A stretch of DNA of 64,000 nucleotides from Dechloromonas sp. (GCA_028687035.1 JAQUAX010000003.1:186001-250000); one strand, 5' to 3'; numbered from the stretch's first letter, positions 1-8,856 are shown. Notes: generated from the letters alone by a model not told the origin. Program-made: numbers and translations.

Positions 1-545
1 TCGCCCATCGTCAGGCCGTGGCGCATCGGCATCGCGCCGGCGCCGACGAAACTCTCCCAGCCCTCGCGCAGCGTCAGGCCCTCGACCGGGCGGCCGGCCG
101 GGTTCGGGCGGTCGAGCACCCATACCGACTTGCCGTGCGCGGCGGCGGCTTCGAGTACGTAGCGCAGCGTCGTGATGAAGGTGTAGATGCGGCAGCCGAG
201 GTCCTGCAGGTCGACCAGCAGCACGTCGAAGCTGTCCATCATCGCGTCGGTCGGCCGGCGCACCTCGCCGTACAGGCTGAACACCGGGATGCCGGCGACC
301 GGGTCGATGAAGTCGGGCGACTCGACCATGTTGTCCTGCTTGTCGCCGCGGATGCCGTGCTGCGGGCCGAAGGCGGCGCTCAGCCGCAGGTCGGGCAGCG
401 CGGCGAGCGCGTCGAGCGTGTGGGTCAGGTCGGCGGTCACCGACGCCGGGTGGGCGAGCAGCGCGACGCGGCGGCCGGCGAGCGGGCGGCGCAGTTCCGG
501 ATCGGCGAGCAGGCGGTCGATGCCGAATTGAAGGGCAGGGTTCAT
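1..545 (-). CDS. NamZ-type exo-beta-N-acetylmuramidase (DUF1343), C-terminus beyond left edge
   Basis: This reading frame starts at the ATG at 545 and runs leftward out of the window, so only about 181 N-terminal residues are visible. The family (formerly DUF1343) includes NamZ enzymes that remove terminal MurNAc residues during peptidoglycan turnover. Family-typical segments seen are a Rossmann-like beginning (GRRVALLAHPASV), FGPQHGIRGDKQDNM, the SLYGEVRRPT segment and VLLVDLQDLGCRIYTF. No clear signal peptide is seen in the first 30 residues. The ATG overlaps the TGA of the upstream DOMON-like gene by ATGA, which supports both the start and translational coupling. Family assignment is firm; the exact substrate is inferred. 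Confidence 0.85.
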   Translation of the reverse strand, partial: MNPALQFGIDRLLADPELRRPLAGRRVALLAHPASVTADLTHTLDALAALPDLRLSAAFGPQHGIRGDKQDNMVESPDFIDPVAGIPVFSLYGEVRRPTDAMMDSFDVLLVDLQDLGCRIYTFITTLRYVLEAAAAHGKSVWVLDRPNPAGRPVEGLTLREGWESFVGAGAMPMRHGLTMG

Positions 546-1081
546 GGTCGGTTCAGGCGCAGCGCGAAGCCGGCGCGGAGGTGAAAGTCGGGGCGCTGCG
601 CGGCGTGTGCCAGCGCCCAGTAGGAGAGGCTGCCGTCGCCGGCTTCGAGCACGGCGCTGAGGCCGAGCTGCAGCGCCGGCCCGGCCGGGAGCAGCGCCGG
701 ATCGAGCCGGGCGAGCAGTTCGCAGACCCCGGCCGTGCGGCGGAATTCGAGCTGCGGCGCGGCCGGTGGGAGATCGCCGGTCGCGCGCTCGCGGTAATCG
801 GCGAAGCGGTAGGCGGCCCACTGGCCCGAAGGCGAAAAATTGAATTCGCGGTATTCCGGGGCGTCGACCGCGGCGACGAAGGCTTCGCAGCAGGTGTGCT
901 GCCACAGCCCGTCGGCCGGGCCGGCGGGCGCCGGCGCCGGGAGGCGCAGGCGGTCGATGCCGCCGCGGATCCGGTAGTGCAATAGCAGGCCGCCGTCGTC
1001 GGTCGGGGCGGCGGCGGCCTCGACGGCGAGCCCGGCGGGAGCGGCGACGGCAACGTGGGAAAGGAGGGGGTGAAAAGTCAC
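542..1081 (-). CDS. DOMON-like domain protein
   Basis: This is a 179-residue protein with the composition of the DOMON-like proteins found beside NamZ genes in betaproteobacteria. Recognisable segments are WQHTCCEAFV, EYREFNFSPSGQWAAYRF and a C-terminal YWALAHAAQRPDFHLR. DOMON folds bind haem or sugars; no axial haem ligand can be assigned from sequence alone, so the ligand is unknown. A GTG at 1081 is chosen because the residues upstream of it look non-coding and no ATG precedes the conserved region. Its TGA overlaps the ATG of the NamZ gene. It is transcribed divergently from trpB2. Confidence 0.7.
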   Translation of the reverse strand: MTFHPLLSHVAVAAPAGLAVEAAAAPTDDGGLLLHYRIRGGIDRLRLPAPAPAGPADGLWQHTCCEAFVAAVDAPEYREFNFSPSGQWAAYRFADYRERATGDLPPAAPQLEFRRTAGVCELLARLDPALLPAGPALQLGLSAVLEAGDGSLSYWALAHAAQRPDFHLRAGFALRLNRP

Positions 1082-1199
1082 GGTCGACAGCGCGGAAGGC
1101 CCGGAAACAGGCGCTACTTTACCCGCTCCGCCCTTGGTCGGGGCAGGCTTTTGGGTTAATTTACCGGCTTCGCAGGCACGCCTGCTGGGAGAGCAAACA

Positions 1200-2564
1200 A
1201 TGACACCGCTGCGCATCAATCTCGAACAAGAAGAAATCCCCACCCACTGGTACAACGTCGTCGCCGACATGGTCAATCCGCCGGCGCCGCCGCTCGGTCC
1301 GGACGGCAATCCGGTGCCGCCGGAGGCGATGGGCGCGATTTTCCCCGATCCCATCATCGAGCAGGAAATGTCCGCGCAGCGCTGGATCGAAATCCCGGAA
1401 GAAGTCCGCCAGATCTACGCGCAATGGCGCCCGGCGCCGCTGTGCCGCGCGCTGCGCCTGGAACAGATGCTGGGTACGCCGGCCAAGATCTTCTTCAAGT
1501 ACGAAGGCGTGTCGCCGGCCGGTTCGCACAAGCCGAACTCGGCGGTGCCGCAGGCCTATTTCAACAAGCTGGCCGGCACCCAGAAGCTGACCACCGAGAC
1601 CGGCGCCGGCCAGTGGGGCTCGTCGATCGCCTATGCCGGCCAGATGTTCGGCCTGCCGGTGCGCGTCTACATGGTCAAGGTCAGCTACCAGCAGAAGCCC
1701 TTCCGCCGCTCGATGATGCAGACCTGGGGCGCCGAGGTCTTCGCCAGCCCGTCCAACCTGACCAACGCCGGGCGCGCCGCGCTGGCCGCCGATCCGGATT
1801 GCCAGGGTTCGCTCGGTCTGGCCATTTCGGAAGCTGTCGAGGAAGCGGCGGCCGATCCGAACACCTGCTACACGCTGGGCTCGGTGCTGAACCACGTCGT
1901 GCTGCACCAGAGCGTGATCGGTCTCGAAGCCAAGAAGCAGTTCGAGAAGATCGGCCTCTATCCGGACGTCGTTTTCGGCCCCTGCGGCGGCGGCTCCAGC
2001 TTCGGCGGCATCGCCTTCCCCTTCCTGGCCGACAAGGCGGCCGGCGACAAGCGCGCCGAGAAGCTGCGCCTGGTCGCCGTCGAGCCGACCTCGTGCCCGA
2101 CGCTGACCAAGGGCGCCTACACCTACGACTACGGCGACGCCTCCGGCTACACGCCGATCATGAAGATGTACACGCTGGGTCACGACTTCATGCCGGCCGG
2201 CATCCACGCCGGCGGCCTGCGCTACCACGGCGACTCGCCGCTGGTTTCGCAGCTGTACCACGAGGGCCTGCTCGAAGCGGTTTCGGTGCCGCAGGTCGCC
2301 ACCTTCGAGGCCGGCGTCCAGTTCGCCCGCGCCGAGGGCATCATCCCGGCGCCGGAATCCTGCCACGCGATCCGCGCGGCGATCGACGAGGCGCTGCGCT
2401 GCAAGGCGACCGGCGAGGCCAAGACCATCCTGTTCTGCCTGACCGGACACGGCCACTTCGACATGGCTTCCTACGACCGCTATTTCTCGGGCCAGCTCGA
2501 GGATTACGACTACCCGGCCGAAGCCATCGCCGAGTCGCTGAAGCATCTGCCCAAGGTGGGCTGA
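1200..2564 (+). CDS. TrpB-like PLP-dependent tryptophan synthase beta chain (TrpB2 type)
   Basis: This is a 454-residue fold-type II PLP enzyme. The motif SPAGSHKPNSA contains the PLP-binding lysine and CGGGSSFGG is the phosphate-binding loop. The long N-terminus and the GSHKPNSA wording identify the TrpB2 subgroup, which condenses indole and serine and is often not linked to trpA, as here. The ATG at 1200 follows a GGGAGAG ribosome-binding site; a longer in-frame start at 1134 lacks one. The gene is followed after 7 nt by the SPOR gene. Alternative roles such as indole salvage are possible; it could pair with the IorAB indolepyruvate oxidoreductase elsewhere in the window, but that is speculation. 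Confidence 0.92.
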   Translation: MTPLRINLEQEEIPTHWYNVVADMVNPPAPPLGPDGNPVPPEAMGAIFPDPIIEQEMSAQRWIEIPEEVRQIYAQWRPAPLCRALRLEQMLGTPAKIFFKYEGVSPAGSHKPNSAVPQAYFNKLAGTQKLTTETGAGQWGSSIAYAGQMFGLPVRVYMVKVSYQQKPFRRSMMQTWGAEVFASPSNLTNAGRAALAADPDCQGSLGLAISEAVEEAAADPNTCYTLGSVLNHVVLHQSVIGLEAKKQFEKIGLYPDVVFGPCGGGSSFGGIAFPFLADKAAGDKRAEKLRLVAVEPTSCPTLTKGAYTYDYGDASGYTPIMKMYTLGHDFMPAGIHAGGLRYHGDSPLVSQLYHEGLLEAVSVPQVATFEAGVQFARAEGIIPAPESCHAIRAAIDEALRCKATGEAKTILFCLTGHGHFDMASYDRYFSGQLEDYDYPAEAIAESLKHLPKVG

Positions 2565-2571
2565 GGCCGGC

Positions 2572-3237
2572 GTGAAAATCCTCGTCTTCCTGCTGGTCCT
2601 GGCCAATCTGCTGTTCTACGCCTTCACCGAAGGGGTTTTCGGGCGTCCGGGCAATCCGGATGCCGGGCGTGCCGAGCAGCAGGTGCAGCCGGAGCGGCTG
2701 CGCATCGTGTCGCGCGGCGAGGCGCCGGCGAAACCGGCCGTCGAGGCGAAGGTCGAGACGCCCGTCGTCGCCGACGACGAGCCGGTCTGCGTGGCCTGGC
2801 CGCACCTGTCGGCGGCCGACGCCGACCGCCTGGCCGCGCTGGTCGCCGAGCGCCACGCCGGCTTCCGGCTGAGCCGGCAGGCCGCGGCCGGCGAGGGCAG
2901 CGGCTGGTGGGTCTATGTCCCGCCGCTGGCCAGCAAGGCCGAGGCCGAGCGCAAGGCGGCCGAGTTGCGCGGTCTCGGCGTCGCCGACTATTTCCCGATC
3001 CAGGAAGGGCCGAACCGCAATGCCATTTCGCTGGGCATCTTCTCGTCGCAAAAGGGAGCGCAGGAGCGGCTCGCCGAACTGAAGACCAAGGGCGTGCGCT
3101 CGGCGCGCATCGCGCCGCGGCCGGCCAAGGACGGTTCCGTCAGCCTGCGCGCCACCGGCCCGGCGGCCGCCCGCGAAGCGCTGCTCGCCTCGGTCGAGGG
3201 AGTTCTTCCCAAGGCCGAGGTCCAGGCCTGCAAATGA
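2572..3237 (+). CDS. SPOR-domain envelope protein
   Basis: The 221-residue product begins with one hydrophobic segment (about residues 3-20, no cleavage signal obvious) that should anchor it in the inner membrane. A charged Pro/Ala linker follows, then a C-terminal SPOR-like module (about 85-180) with a WWVYVPPLASKAEAERK repeat and a second ISLGIFSSQKGAQERLAEL repeat. SPOR domains bind denuded glycan at division septa. Start is the GTG at 2572; no ATG lies upstream in frame. It overlaps coaE by ATGA and sits near zapD, consistent with a division or envelope role. The specific partner is unknown. Confidence 0.75.
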   Translation: MKILVFLLVLANLLFYAFTEGVFGRPGNPDAGRAEQQVQPERLRIVSRGEAPAKPAVEAKVETPVVADDEPVCVAWPHLSAADADRLAALVAERHAGFRLSRQAAAGEGSGWWVYVPPLASKAEAERKAAELRGLGVADYFPIQEGPNRNAISLGIFSSQKGAQERLAELKTKGVRSARIAPRPAKDGSVSLRATGPAAAREALLASVEGVLPKAEVQACK

Positions 3238-3857
3238 GCGATTACGTGGTCGGACTGACCGGCGGCATCGGCAGCGGCAAGAGCACGGTCGCCGACCTGT
3301 TCGTCGAGCGCGGTGCCGTGCTGGTCGATACCGATGCGATCGCCCACGAACTGACGGCGGCCGACGGCGACGCGATGCCGGCGCTGGCGGCCGAGTTCGG
3401 GCCCGGGATCGTCGCCGCGGACGGCGCGCTCGACCGGGCCGCGATGCGCCGCCTGGCCTTCGCCGATCCGACGGCGCGGGCCCGGCTGGAGGCGATCCTG
3501 CATCCGGCGATCCGCCGGCTGTCGCTGGCCCGCTGCCGGTCGGCGCAGGCACCCTACGTGATCCTGGCCGTGCCGCTGCTGGTCGAATCCGGCGCCTACC
3601 GCGAACATTGTGACCGCATCGTGGTCGTCGATTGCCCCGAAACGCTGCAGGTCGAGCGGGTCATGGCGCGCAGCGGGCTGTCCGCCGACGCCGTGCAGGC
3701 GATCATGGCGGCGCAGGCCGGGCGGGCCGAGCGGCTGGCGGCGGCCGACGACGTCGTGCGCAACGACGGGGGGCGGGAAGCCCTGGCCGAAGAGGTGGCC
3801 ATCCTTCATGCGGACTATCTACGACGATCGGCAGAAAAAGCTCGTGCATTCTGTTGA
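3234..3857 (+). CDS. coaE: dephospho-CoA kinase
   Basis: The 207-residue protein is the last enzyme of CoA synthesis, phosphorylating the 3'-hydroxyl of the ribose of dephospho-CoA. A P-loop GLTGGIGSGKST lies at residues 7-18, followed by VDTDAIAHE, the LHPAIRR segment and VPLLVESGAY, all typical of CoaE. Length fits the family. The ATG overlaps the stop of the SPOR gene, and zapD follows after 57 nt, a coaE-zapD order common in proteobacteria. Confidence 0.95.
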   Translation: MSDYVVGLTGGIGSGKSTVADLFVERGAVLVDTDAIAHELTAADGDAMPALAAEFGPGIVAADGALDRAAMRRLAFADPTARARLEAILHPAIRRLSLARCRSAQAPYVILAVPLLVESGAYREHCDRIVVVDCPETLQVERVMARSGLSADAVQAIMAAQAGRAERLAAADDVVRNDGGREALAEEVAILHADYLRRSAEKARAFC

Positions 3858-3914
3858 GATTTCGTTGCAAATGGCTCAGAATCCTGAAAATTTTCCGTAT
3901 CGGACACCGGTCGC

Positions 3915-4673
3915 GTGATCATCTACGAATATCCGTTCAACGAGCGCATACGCACGCTGCTGCGTCTCGAAGACCTGTTCGAGAAAACGGCGCATTTCGC
4001 CCGCGGCGACGGTTCCCTGGAACATCATTCGGCGCTGCTGGCGGTGTTCGAAATCCTCGAGGTCGCCAGCCGGGCGGACCTGAAAATGGACCTGATCCAG
4101 GAACTCGAGCGCCAGCGCCAGACCCTGCTCGCCTTCCGTAACAATCCGGATATTTCCGAGGAAGCGCTGTCGGGCGCGCTGTACGAGATCGAACAGTCGT
4201 CGGCCGCGCTGCTCGCGATGACCGGCAAGATCGGCCAGTACCTGCGCGACAACGACTGGCTGATGGGCATCAAGAGCCGCGCTGCGATGCCCGGCGGCGT
4301 CTGCGAATTCGACCTGCCGTCCTACCACTGGTGGCTGCACCGCCCGGTCGAAACGCGGCGCGAGGCGCTGGCCGGCTGGACCCGGCCGATGCTGCCGCTG
4401 CGCGATGCGGCGACGATCGTGCTGCGCCTGCTGCGTTCGAGCGGTCAGCCCAAGCACTACACCGGCGCCAAGGGGCAGTTCCAGCTCAACCTGGGTGGCA
4501 CCGCCGCGCAGATGGTGCGCGTCGCGGTCGGTCCGGACGAGGCGGCGATCCCCGAAGTCAGCGCCAACAAGTATTTCCTGAACATCCGCTTCACGAAGCC
4601 GCCGGCCGGCGAACTCAAGGCACGCAGCTGCGAGCGCGACGTCGACTTCGATCTGACCTTCTGCAACCTCTAG
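3915..4673 (+). CDS. zapD: cell division protein ZapD
   Basis: The 252-residue cytoplasmic protein bundles FtsZ protofilaments at the Z-ring. It begins YEYPFNERIRTLLRLEDLF, the hallmark N-terminus of ZapD (formerly DUF1342), and carries the conserved helical domain and the C-terminal beta-rich domain with NKYFLNIRF. The start is a GTG at 3915; family members begin at the same place. Linkage to coaE supports the call. The usual yacG gene is not present after it. Confidence 0.95.
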   Translation: MIIYEYPFNERIRTLLRLEDLFEKTAHFARGDGSLEHHSALLAVFEILEVASRADLKMDLIQELERQRQTLLAFRNNPDISEEALSGALYEIEQSSAALLAMTGKIGQYLRDNDWLMGIKSRAAMPGGVCEFDLPSYHWWLHRPVETRREALAGWTRPMLPLRDAATIVLRLLRSSGQPKHYTGAKGQFQLNLGGTAAQMVRVAVGPDEAAIPEVSANKYFLNIRFTKPPAGELKARSCERDVDFDLTFCNL

Positions 4674-4741
4674 CCCGCTATCCGGTCGTCATTCACCGGT
4701 AACATTCGGCGTTCATGCTTCCGTTTTTCGGAGAAATGACC

Positions 4742-5197
4742 ATGGACCTGTTGTTGTGGCGCCACGCCGAGGCCGAGGATGGCGAGGACGACCTGAAGCG
4801 TCGGCTGACCGAGCGCGGCCAGAAGCAGGCGCGCACGATGGCGGCCTGGATCAGCGAGCACCAGCCGAAGGATTTGCGCATCATCGTCAGCCCTGCGGTG
4901 CGCACCCAGCAGACCGCCGAGGCGCTGAAGCTGCCGTTCGAGACCCACCGCAAGATCGGCCCCGACGCCTGCGTGTCCGAACTGATCGCCGCTTCCGGCT
5001 GGCCGCATGCCCAGGGAGCGGTGCTGATCGTCGGCCACCAGCCCTCGCTCGGCCGCCTGGCCTCGCTGCTGCTGGCCGGCCACGAGGCCGACTGGAGCAT
5101 CAAGAAGGGGGCCCTGTGGTGGCTGTCCAACCGCGTCCGGCGCAGCGAGGCGCAGACGGTGCTGCGCGCGATGATCCCAGTCGAACTGCTGGACTAG
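4742..5197 (+). CDS. sixA: phosphohistidine phosphatase SixA
   Basis: This 151-residue member of the histidine phosphatase superfamily carries the RHG-type motif as LLWRHAEAED at its N-terminus, SPAVRTQQTAE in the middle and VGHQPSLGRLAS as the second catalytic histidine region. SixA removes phosphate from phosphohistidine proteins such as NPr of the nitrogen PTS in enterics. The ATG at 4742 follows a CGGAGAA site; ATG at 4736 is an alternative. The next gene, PPK2, starts 56 nt downstream and may share the transcript. Confidence 0.88.
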   Translation: MDLLLWRHAEAEDGEDDLKRRLTERGQKQARTMAAWISEHQPKDLRIIVSPAVRTQQTAEALKLPFETHRKIGPDACVSELIAASGWPHAQGAVLIVGHQPSLGRLASLLLAGHEADWSIKKGALWWLSNRVRRSEAQTVLRAMIPVELLD

Positions 5198-5253
5198 ACA
5201 AGTCCCGCCGGCGGGCGTGAAATGGCTCTTTCCCTGCAAACGATGGAGAGAGC

Positions 5254-6351
5254 ATGGCGACCAGAAAAACGACACCCCGCCCCCGCAGCGCACCGGCCGC
5301 TGCCCCCCGATCCCGTCCCGCCGCGCGCGGCGACATTCCGCCCGTGCTGACGCCGCCTGCGATCGAGGGCTTCACCGTGCATTCCGCGGTCGACGCGGCC
5401 CAGGAGGCCAAAATGGGCGCGCTGCACGACGTGATTTCCGGCATGCCGGTCGAGGAGTCGGTCGCGCTGCTGAAGGGGCTGCTGAGGCAGCAGCGGATGA
5501 TCGCCGGCGAGGCGGCGCCCAATCCGGACGACGAACTGGCGCCGGACTGGCGCGACGGCGGCTACCCGTACAAGAACCTGATGCAGCGCCGCAATTACGA
5601 GCGCCAGAAATACCGCCTGCAGGTCGAGCTGCTGAAGCTGCAGGCCTGGGTCAAGGAGACCGGGCAGAAGGTCGTGATCCTGTTCGAGGGGCGCGACGCG
5701 GCCGGCAAGGGCGGCACCATCAAGCGCTTCATGGAACACCTGAACCCGCGCGGCGCGCGCGTCGTCGCGCTGGAGAAACCGTCCGAGATCGAGCGCGGCC
5801 AGTGGTACTTCCAGCGCTACGTGCAGCACCTGCCGACCGACGGCGAGATCGTGCTGTTCGACCGCTCCTGGTACAACCGGGCCGGTGTCGAGCGCGTGAT
5901 GGGCTTCTGCTCCGATTTCGACTATGCCGAATTCGTCCGCCAGGCGCCGGAATTCGAGCGCATGCTGGTCAGGAACGGCACCCATCTGATCAAGTTCTGG
6001 TTCTCGGTCAGCCGCGAGGAACAGCGCCGCCGCTTCCGCGAGCGCAAGGTGCACCCGCTGAAGCAGTGGAAGCTGTCGCCGATCGACCTGGCTTCGCTGG
6101 ACAAATGGGACGACTACACCAAGGCCAAGGAAGCCATGTTCTTCCACACCGATACCGCGGACGCCCCGTGGACGGTGATCAAGTCCAACTGCAAGAAGCG
6201 GGCGCGGCTCAACGCGATGCGCTACATCCTGCACAAGCTGCCGTACGCCAACAAGGACACGGCGCGCATCGGCAACCTGGACCCGCTGATCGTCGGCCGC
6301 GCCAACGTCGTCTACGAGCGCGGCGAGCACCAGGGCGTGCCGATCCTGTGA
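5254..6351 (+). CDS. ppk2: polyphosphate kinase 2
   Basis: The 365-residue enzyme belongs to the P-loop PPK2 family, which transfers phosphate between polyphosphate and nucleotides. Walker A (EGRDAAGKGG) is at about 145-154, and the lid/Walker B signature LFDRSWYNRAGVERVMGF and the C-terminal KKRARLNAMRYILHKLPY are diagnostic of class I PPK2, which favours phosphorylating nucleoside diphosphates. An Ala/Pro/Arg-rich N-terminal extension of about 85 residues precedes the core. Good SD (GGAGAG) before ATG 5254. Its TGA abuts directly the TGA of the convergent thioesterase gene. Confidence 0.95.
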   Translation: MATRKTTPRPRSAPAAAPRSRPAARGDIPPVLTPPAIEGFTVHSAVDAAQEAKMGALHDVISGMPVEESVALLKGLLRQQRMIAGEAAPNPDDELAPDWRDGGYPYKNLMQRRNYERQKYRLQVELLKLQAWVKETGQKVVILFEGRDAAGKGGTIKRFMEHLNPRGARVVALEKPSEIERGQWYFQRYVQHLPTDGEIVLFDRSWYNRAGVERVMGFCSDFDYAEFVRQAPEFERMLVRNGTHLIKFWFSVSREEQRRRFRERKVHPLKQWKLSPIDLASLDKWDDYTKAKEAMFFHTDTADAPWTVIKSNCKKRARLNAMRYILHKLPYANKDTARIGNLDPLIVGRANVVYERGEHQGVPIL

Positions 6352-6362
6352 TCAGCTGATCA
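6349..6362. repeat. 14-bp perfect palindrome at convergent stop codons
   Basis: TGATCAGCTGATCA is a perfect inverted repeat that contains the TGA of ppk2 (6349-6351) and, on the other strand, the TGA of the thioesterase gene (6352-6354). Two abutting convergent TGA codons force the central part; the outer bases extend it. No poly-T tract follows on either side. Confidence 0.9.
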
Positions 6363-6843
6363 CGTAGGATGCGCCGCCGGTCGCGATCAGCAGGCCGGCG
6401 TCATTTTCCAGCGTCATCTGCACCGACGCGATGCGGCCGCCGAGGCGGGTGATCCGTCCGGCGGCGGTGAATTTCTTGCCGATGCCCTGGTGCAGGTAGT
6501 CGGTGCGCAGGTCGATGGTGCCGACCCGGCCAAAGCGCTGGGCGACTTGGTCGGCGCTTTCGTTGTTGAATTTCTCGGCGATCGCGATGGTGACGGCCAG
6601 GCCGGCGACTGCGTCGAGCGCGGTGGCGATCACGCCGCCGTGCAGTCGGCCGTGCAGGTAATGGCCGATCAGGTCGGGACGCATCGCGAATTCTAGTTTC
6701 GGAGACGCCGGCTCCAGTGAGACGATGCGGAAGCCGATGACTTCGTGGAAGCACAGACGGTGTTCGAACAGCTCGCGCAGCATCGCGTCGAGACGGGCTT
6801 GCTCCTCGGGGGAACGGCGGGGGAGTTGGGAGTGATGGCTCAT
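6352..6843 (-). CDS. hotdog-fold thioesterase family protein (YigI-like)
   Basis: The 163-residue protein has the PaaI/YigI-type hotdog core: FHEVIGFRIVSLEP, then HGRLHGGVIATALDAVAGLA with the catalytic HGG region, then TIDLRTDYLHQGIGKKFTAAGRI. Such enzymes hydrolyse acyl-CoA thioesters; the acyl specificity is unknown. The ATG at 6843 is favoured; a longer start at 6861 would add six residues. It is downstream of the Crp/Fnr gene, from which a hairpin with six T residues separates it. Confidence 0.8.
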   Translation of the reverse strand: MSHHSQLPRRSPEEQARLDAMLRELFEHRLCFHEVIGFRIVSLEPASPKLEFAMRPDLIGHYLHGRLHGGVIATALDAVAGLAVTIAIAEKFNNESADQVAQRFGRVGTIDLRTDYLHQGIGKKFTAAGRITRLGGRIASVQMTLENDAGLLIATGGASYVIS

Positions 6844-6859
6844 GGTCCGCGCATGATAC

Positions 6860-6896
6860 AAAAAAGCCCGGCGTCTTGCTCCGCATCAGGCGCCGG
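6860..6896 (-). terminator. candidate terminator after the Crp/Fnr gene
   Basis: On the minus strand the end of the regulator gene contains CGCCGG...CCGGCG pairing (6891-6896 with 6868-6873), a loop of 17 nt, two further bases and then six T residues (6865-6860). The short stem and long loop make it weak, and it may only partly separate the thioesterase gene from the operon. Confidence 0.5.
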
Positions 6897-7536
6897 CGAT
6901 CAGGGCCGCCAGGCCGGGGGCGTCGAGCACCTCGACCCGCCCGCGCCGGCTGGCGATCAGCCCGGCGCCGACCAGTTCGCCGATCAGCCGGGCGATCACT
7001 TCGCGCGAGGTGCCGAGGTGGAAGGCCATCTGCTGCTGCGTCATGCGCAGTTCCCCGGCCGTCGACGCATGCACCAGCAGCAGGTTGGCCAGGCGCTGGC
7101 CGAGCTTGTACGAATGCACGGACTCGAGTTCGGCCATCAGCCGGAAGACCAGCGTCGACAAGGTCCTGACGGTTAGGTCGCGGATCGCCGCCTCCTCGGC
7201 GAACAGCCGGCGGAACACCGGGCCGGGGACCAGCGCGATGCTCGTCTCGGCGACGGCTTGCACCCAGGCCGGGTAGAGCAGGTCGTTGAACAGGCTGTTC
7301 AGCGCGAAGACGCAGGTTTCTCCGGGATCGATGAAATACAGCGTGGCCTCGGTGCCGTTGGGCGCCATCGAAAACACCCGCAGCCGTCCCTCGAGTACGA
7401 AATAGGCGCCCGAGGTGCGCTGTCCCTTGAACAACAGCGGCGTCGCCGACCGGCAGTAGCGGCTGACCATGCCCGCGTCGAGCAGTTTGCGTCCGGACTC
7501 GCTGAGTTCGCGGAACGGACTGAAGTCTTCCAGCAT
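6886..7536 (-). CDS. Crp/Fnr family transcriptional regulator
   Basis: The 216-residue protein has an N-terminal cyclic-nucleotide-type beta-barrel (about 15-130; LLFKGQRTSGAYFVLEGRLRVF, GTEATLYFIDPGETCVFAL) and a C-terminal winged helix with LRMTQQQMAFHLGTSREVIARLI. No four-cysteine cluster typical of FNR iron-sulphur proteins is seen, so it is not a classical O2-sensing FNR; effector unknown. A strong AAGGAGGGG site precedes ATG 7536. It lies 21 nt after the di-haem peroxidase gene in the same direction, so it probably regulates or responds with that operon. Confidence 0.87.
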   Translation of the reverse strand: MLEDFSPFRELSESGRKLLDAGMVSRYCRSATPLLFKGQRTSGAYFVLEGRLRVFSMAPNGTEATLYFIDPGETCVFALNSLFNDLLYPAWVQAVAETSIALVPGPVFRRLFAEEAAIRDLTVRTLSTLVFRLMAELESVHSYKLGQRLANLLLVHASTAGELRMTQQQMAFHLGTSREVIARLIGELVGAGLIASRRGRVEVLDAPGLAALIAGA

Positions 7537-7557
7537 TGCGCCCCCTCCTTGCTGGCG

Positions 7558-8856
7558 TCATTCTATGCTCAGGGTCGATGACCCAGCCGGCGCCTTCGCC
7601 CGCAGGCGATCGCTGCTCAGCGCTTCCAGGAAAGCCACCAGGTCGGCGACCTGGGGCTCGCCGAGCGGCGAGCGATCGATCCGGTCGAGCGAACTGTCGG
7701 CGTCGAGCCAGGTCATCATCTCGCCCGAGCGGCCGAGTTGCGCGGCGGCCATGATGCGCACGACCTCGTCCAGCCGGTCGACCGAACCGTTGTGCAGCCA
7801 GGGGCCGGTCAGCGCCACGTTGCGCAGGGACGGAACCCGCCAGACGCCGGGCTTGCCGTCGATGAGCAGCGGATACTTGCCGTCGTAGCGGGTCGGGGTG
7901 GCCGGGAAATAGCGCACGGCGTACTCGCCGCCGAGCAGGCTGGCGTCGCTGAAATTCGCCCCGCGATGGCAGAGCACGCAGCCGACCGACTCGAACAGCG
8001 CCATGCCGCGCCGCTGCGCCGGCGTCAGCGCCGTGAGGTCGCCGCGCACGAAGCGGTCGTAGGGCGTGTCGGCGGCGATCAGCGTCCGCTCAAAGGCGGC
8101 GATCGCCTGCACGATGCGCGCAAAACTGATCGTGGCATCGCCGAAGGCCTGCGCGAACTGCGTGCGGTAGGCCGGGTCGGCGGCCAGCCGCCGTTCGGCC
8201 TCGGCCGGCGAGGCCAGGCCCATTTCGATCGGATTGAGGATGGGCCCGCCCGCCTGCGCCTCGAGCGACGGCGCCCGGCCGTCCCAGAACAGCACCGCCT
8301 GGAAGGCCGCGTTCCATACCGTAGGCACGTTGCGCGATCCGACCTGGCCGGCGATGCCGCGTGCCGTCGGTCGCCCGTCGTCGCCAGCCCGGGCATCGAG
8401 ATCGTGGCAGGAGGCACAGGACAGCGTCCCGTCGCCGGACAGGCGCCGCTCTTCGAACAGGCGCCGGCCGAGTGCCACCTTGGCCGGGTGGGACGGATTG
8501 TCGGCTGGTTCCGGCACCTGACCGGGAAGCGTTTCCCAGACGTACTGGCGGGGCCGGGGCGGCATCGGGTTGGCGAAATTCCGCCCGTCGTCGGGCATCG
8601 CCAGCGGCACCAGCCCGTTCTGGGTCAGCCGGTCCACCGTGCTTTCCGGGTGGCTGCTGAGCGCGACCGCCACGCCGATCTTCAGTACGAAGGCGAGCAG
8701 CCCCATGCCCAGTGCGCCGCTCAACAGCCATTTGCCGCCCGGTCCCAGGCCGGCGAAGGGGCCGAGTTCGCGCTGCACCATCAGGCCGAGGACCAGCATG
8801 CCGGCGACGACCGCCGGGATGCCGATGCCGAGGAAATCCGCAATGCCGCTATTCAT
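7558..8856 (-). CDS. membrane-anchored di-haem cytochrome c peroxidase/MauG family protein
   Basis: The 432-residue protein has two N-terminal hydrophobic segments (about 8-26 and 43-66) and a periplasmic domain with two c-type haem sites, CASCH at 147-151 and CVLCH at 293-297. Surrounding motifs such as ALGRRLFEERRLS, NVPTVWNAAF and VPSLRNVALTGPWLHNGS are those of the CcpA/MauG/MbnH group, enzymes that reduce peroxide or oxidise protein side chains. The ATG at 8856 is chosen because CGGAG lies 6 nt upstream; the GTG at 8859 is one codon longer. It lies between a DUF4242 gene and a Crp/Fnr gene, a plausible three-gene operon. Confidence 0.87.
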   Translation of the reverse strand: MNSGIADFLGIGIPAVVAGMLVLGLMVQRELGPFAGLGPGGKWLLSGALGMGLLAFVLKIGVAVALSSHPESTVDRLTQNGLVPLAMPDDGRNFANPMPPRPRQYVWETLPGQVPEPADNPSHPAKVALGRRLFEERRLSGDGTLSCASCHDLDARAGDDGRPTARGIAGQVGSRNVPTVWNAAFQAVLFWDGRAPSLEAQAGGPILNPIEMGLASPAEAERRLAADPAYRTQFAQAFGDATISFARIVQAIAAFERTLIAADTPYDRFVRGDLTALTPAQRRGMALFESVGCVLCHRGANFSDASLLGGEYAVRYFPATPTRYDGKYPLLIDGKPGVWRVPSLRNVALTGPWLHNGSVDRLDEVVRIMAAAQLGRSGEMMTWLDADSSLDRIDRSPLGEPQVADLVAFLEALSSDRLRAKAPAGSSTLSIE

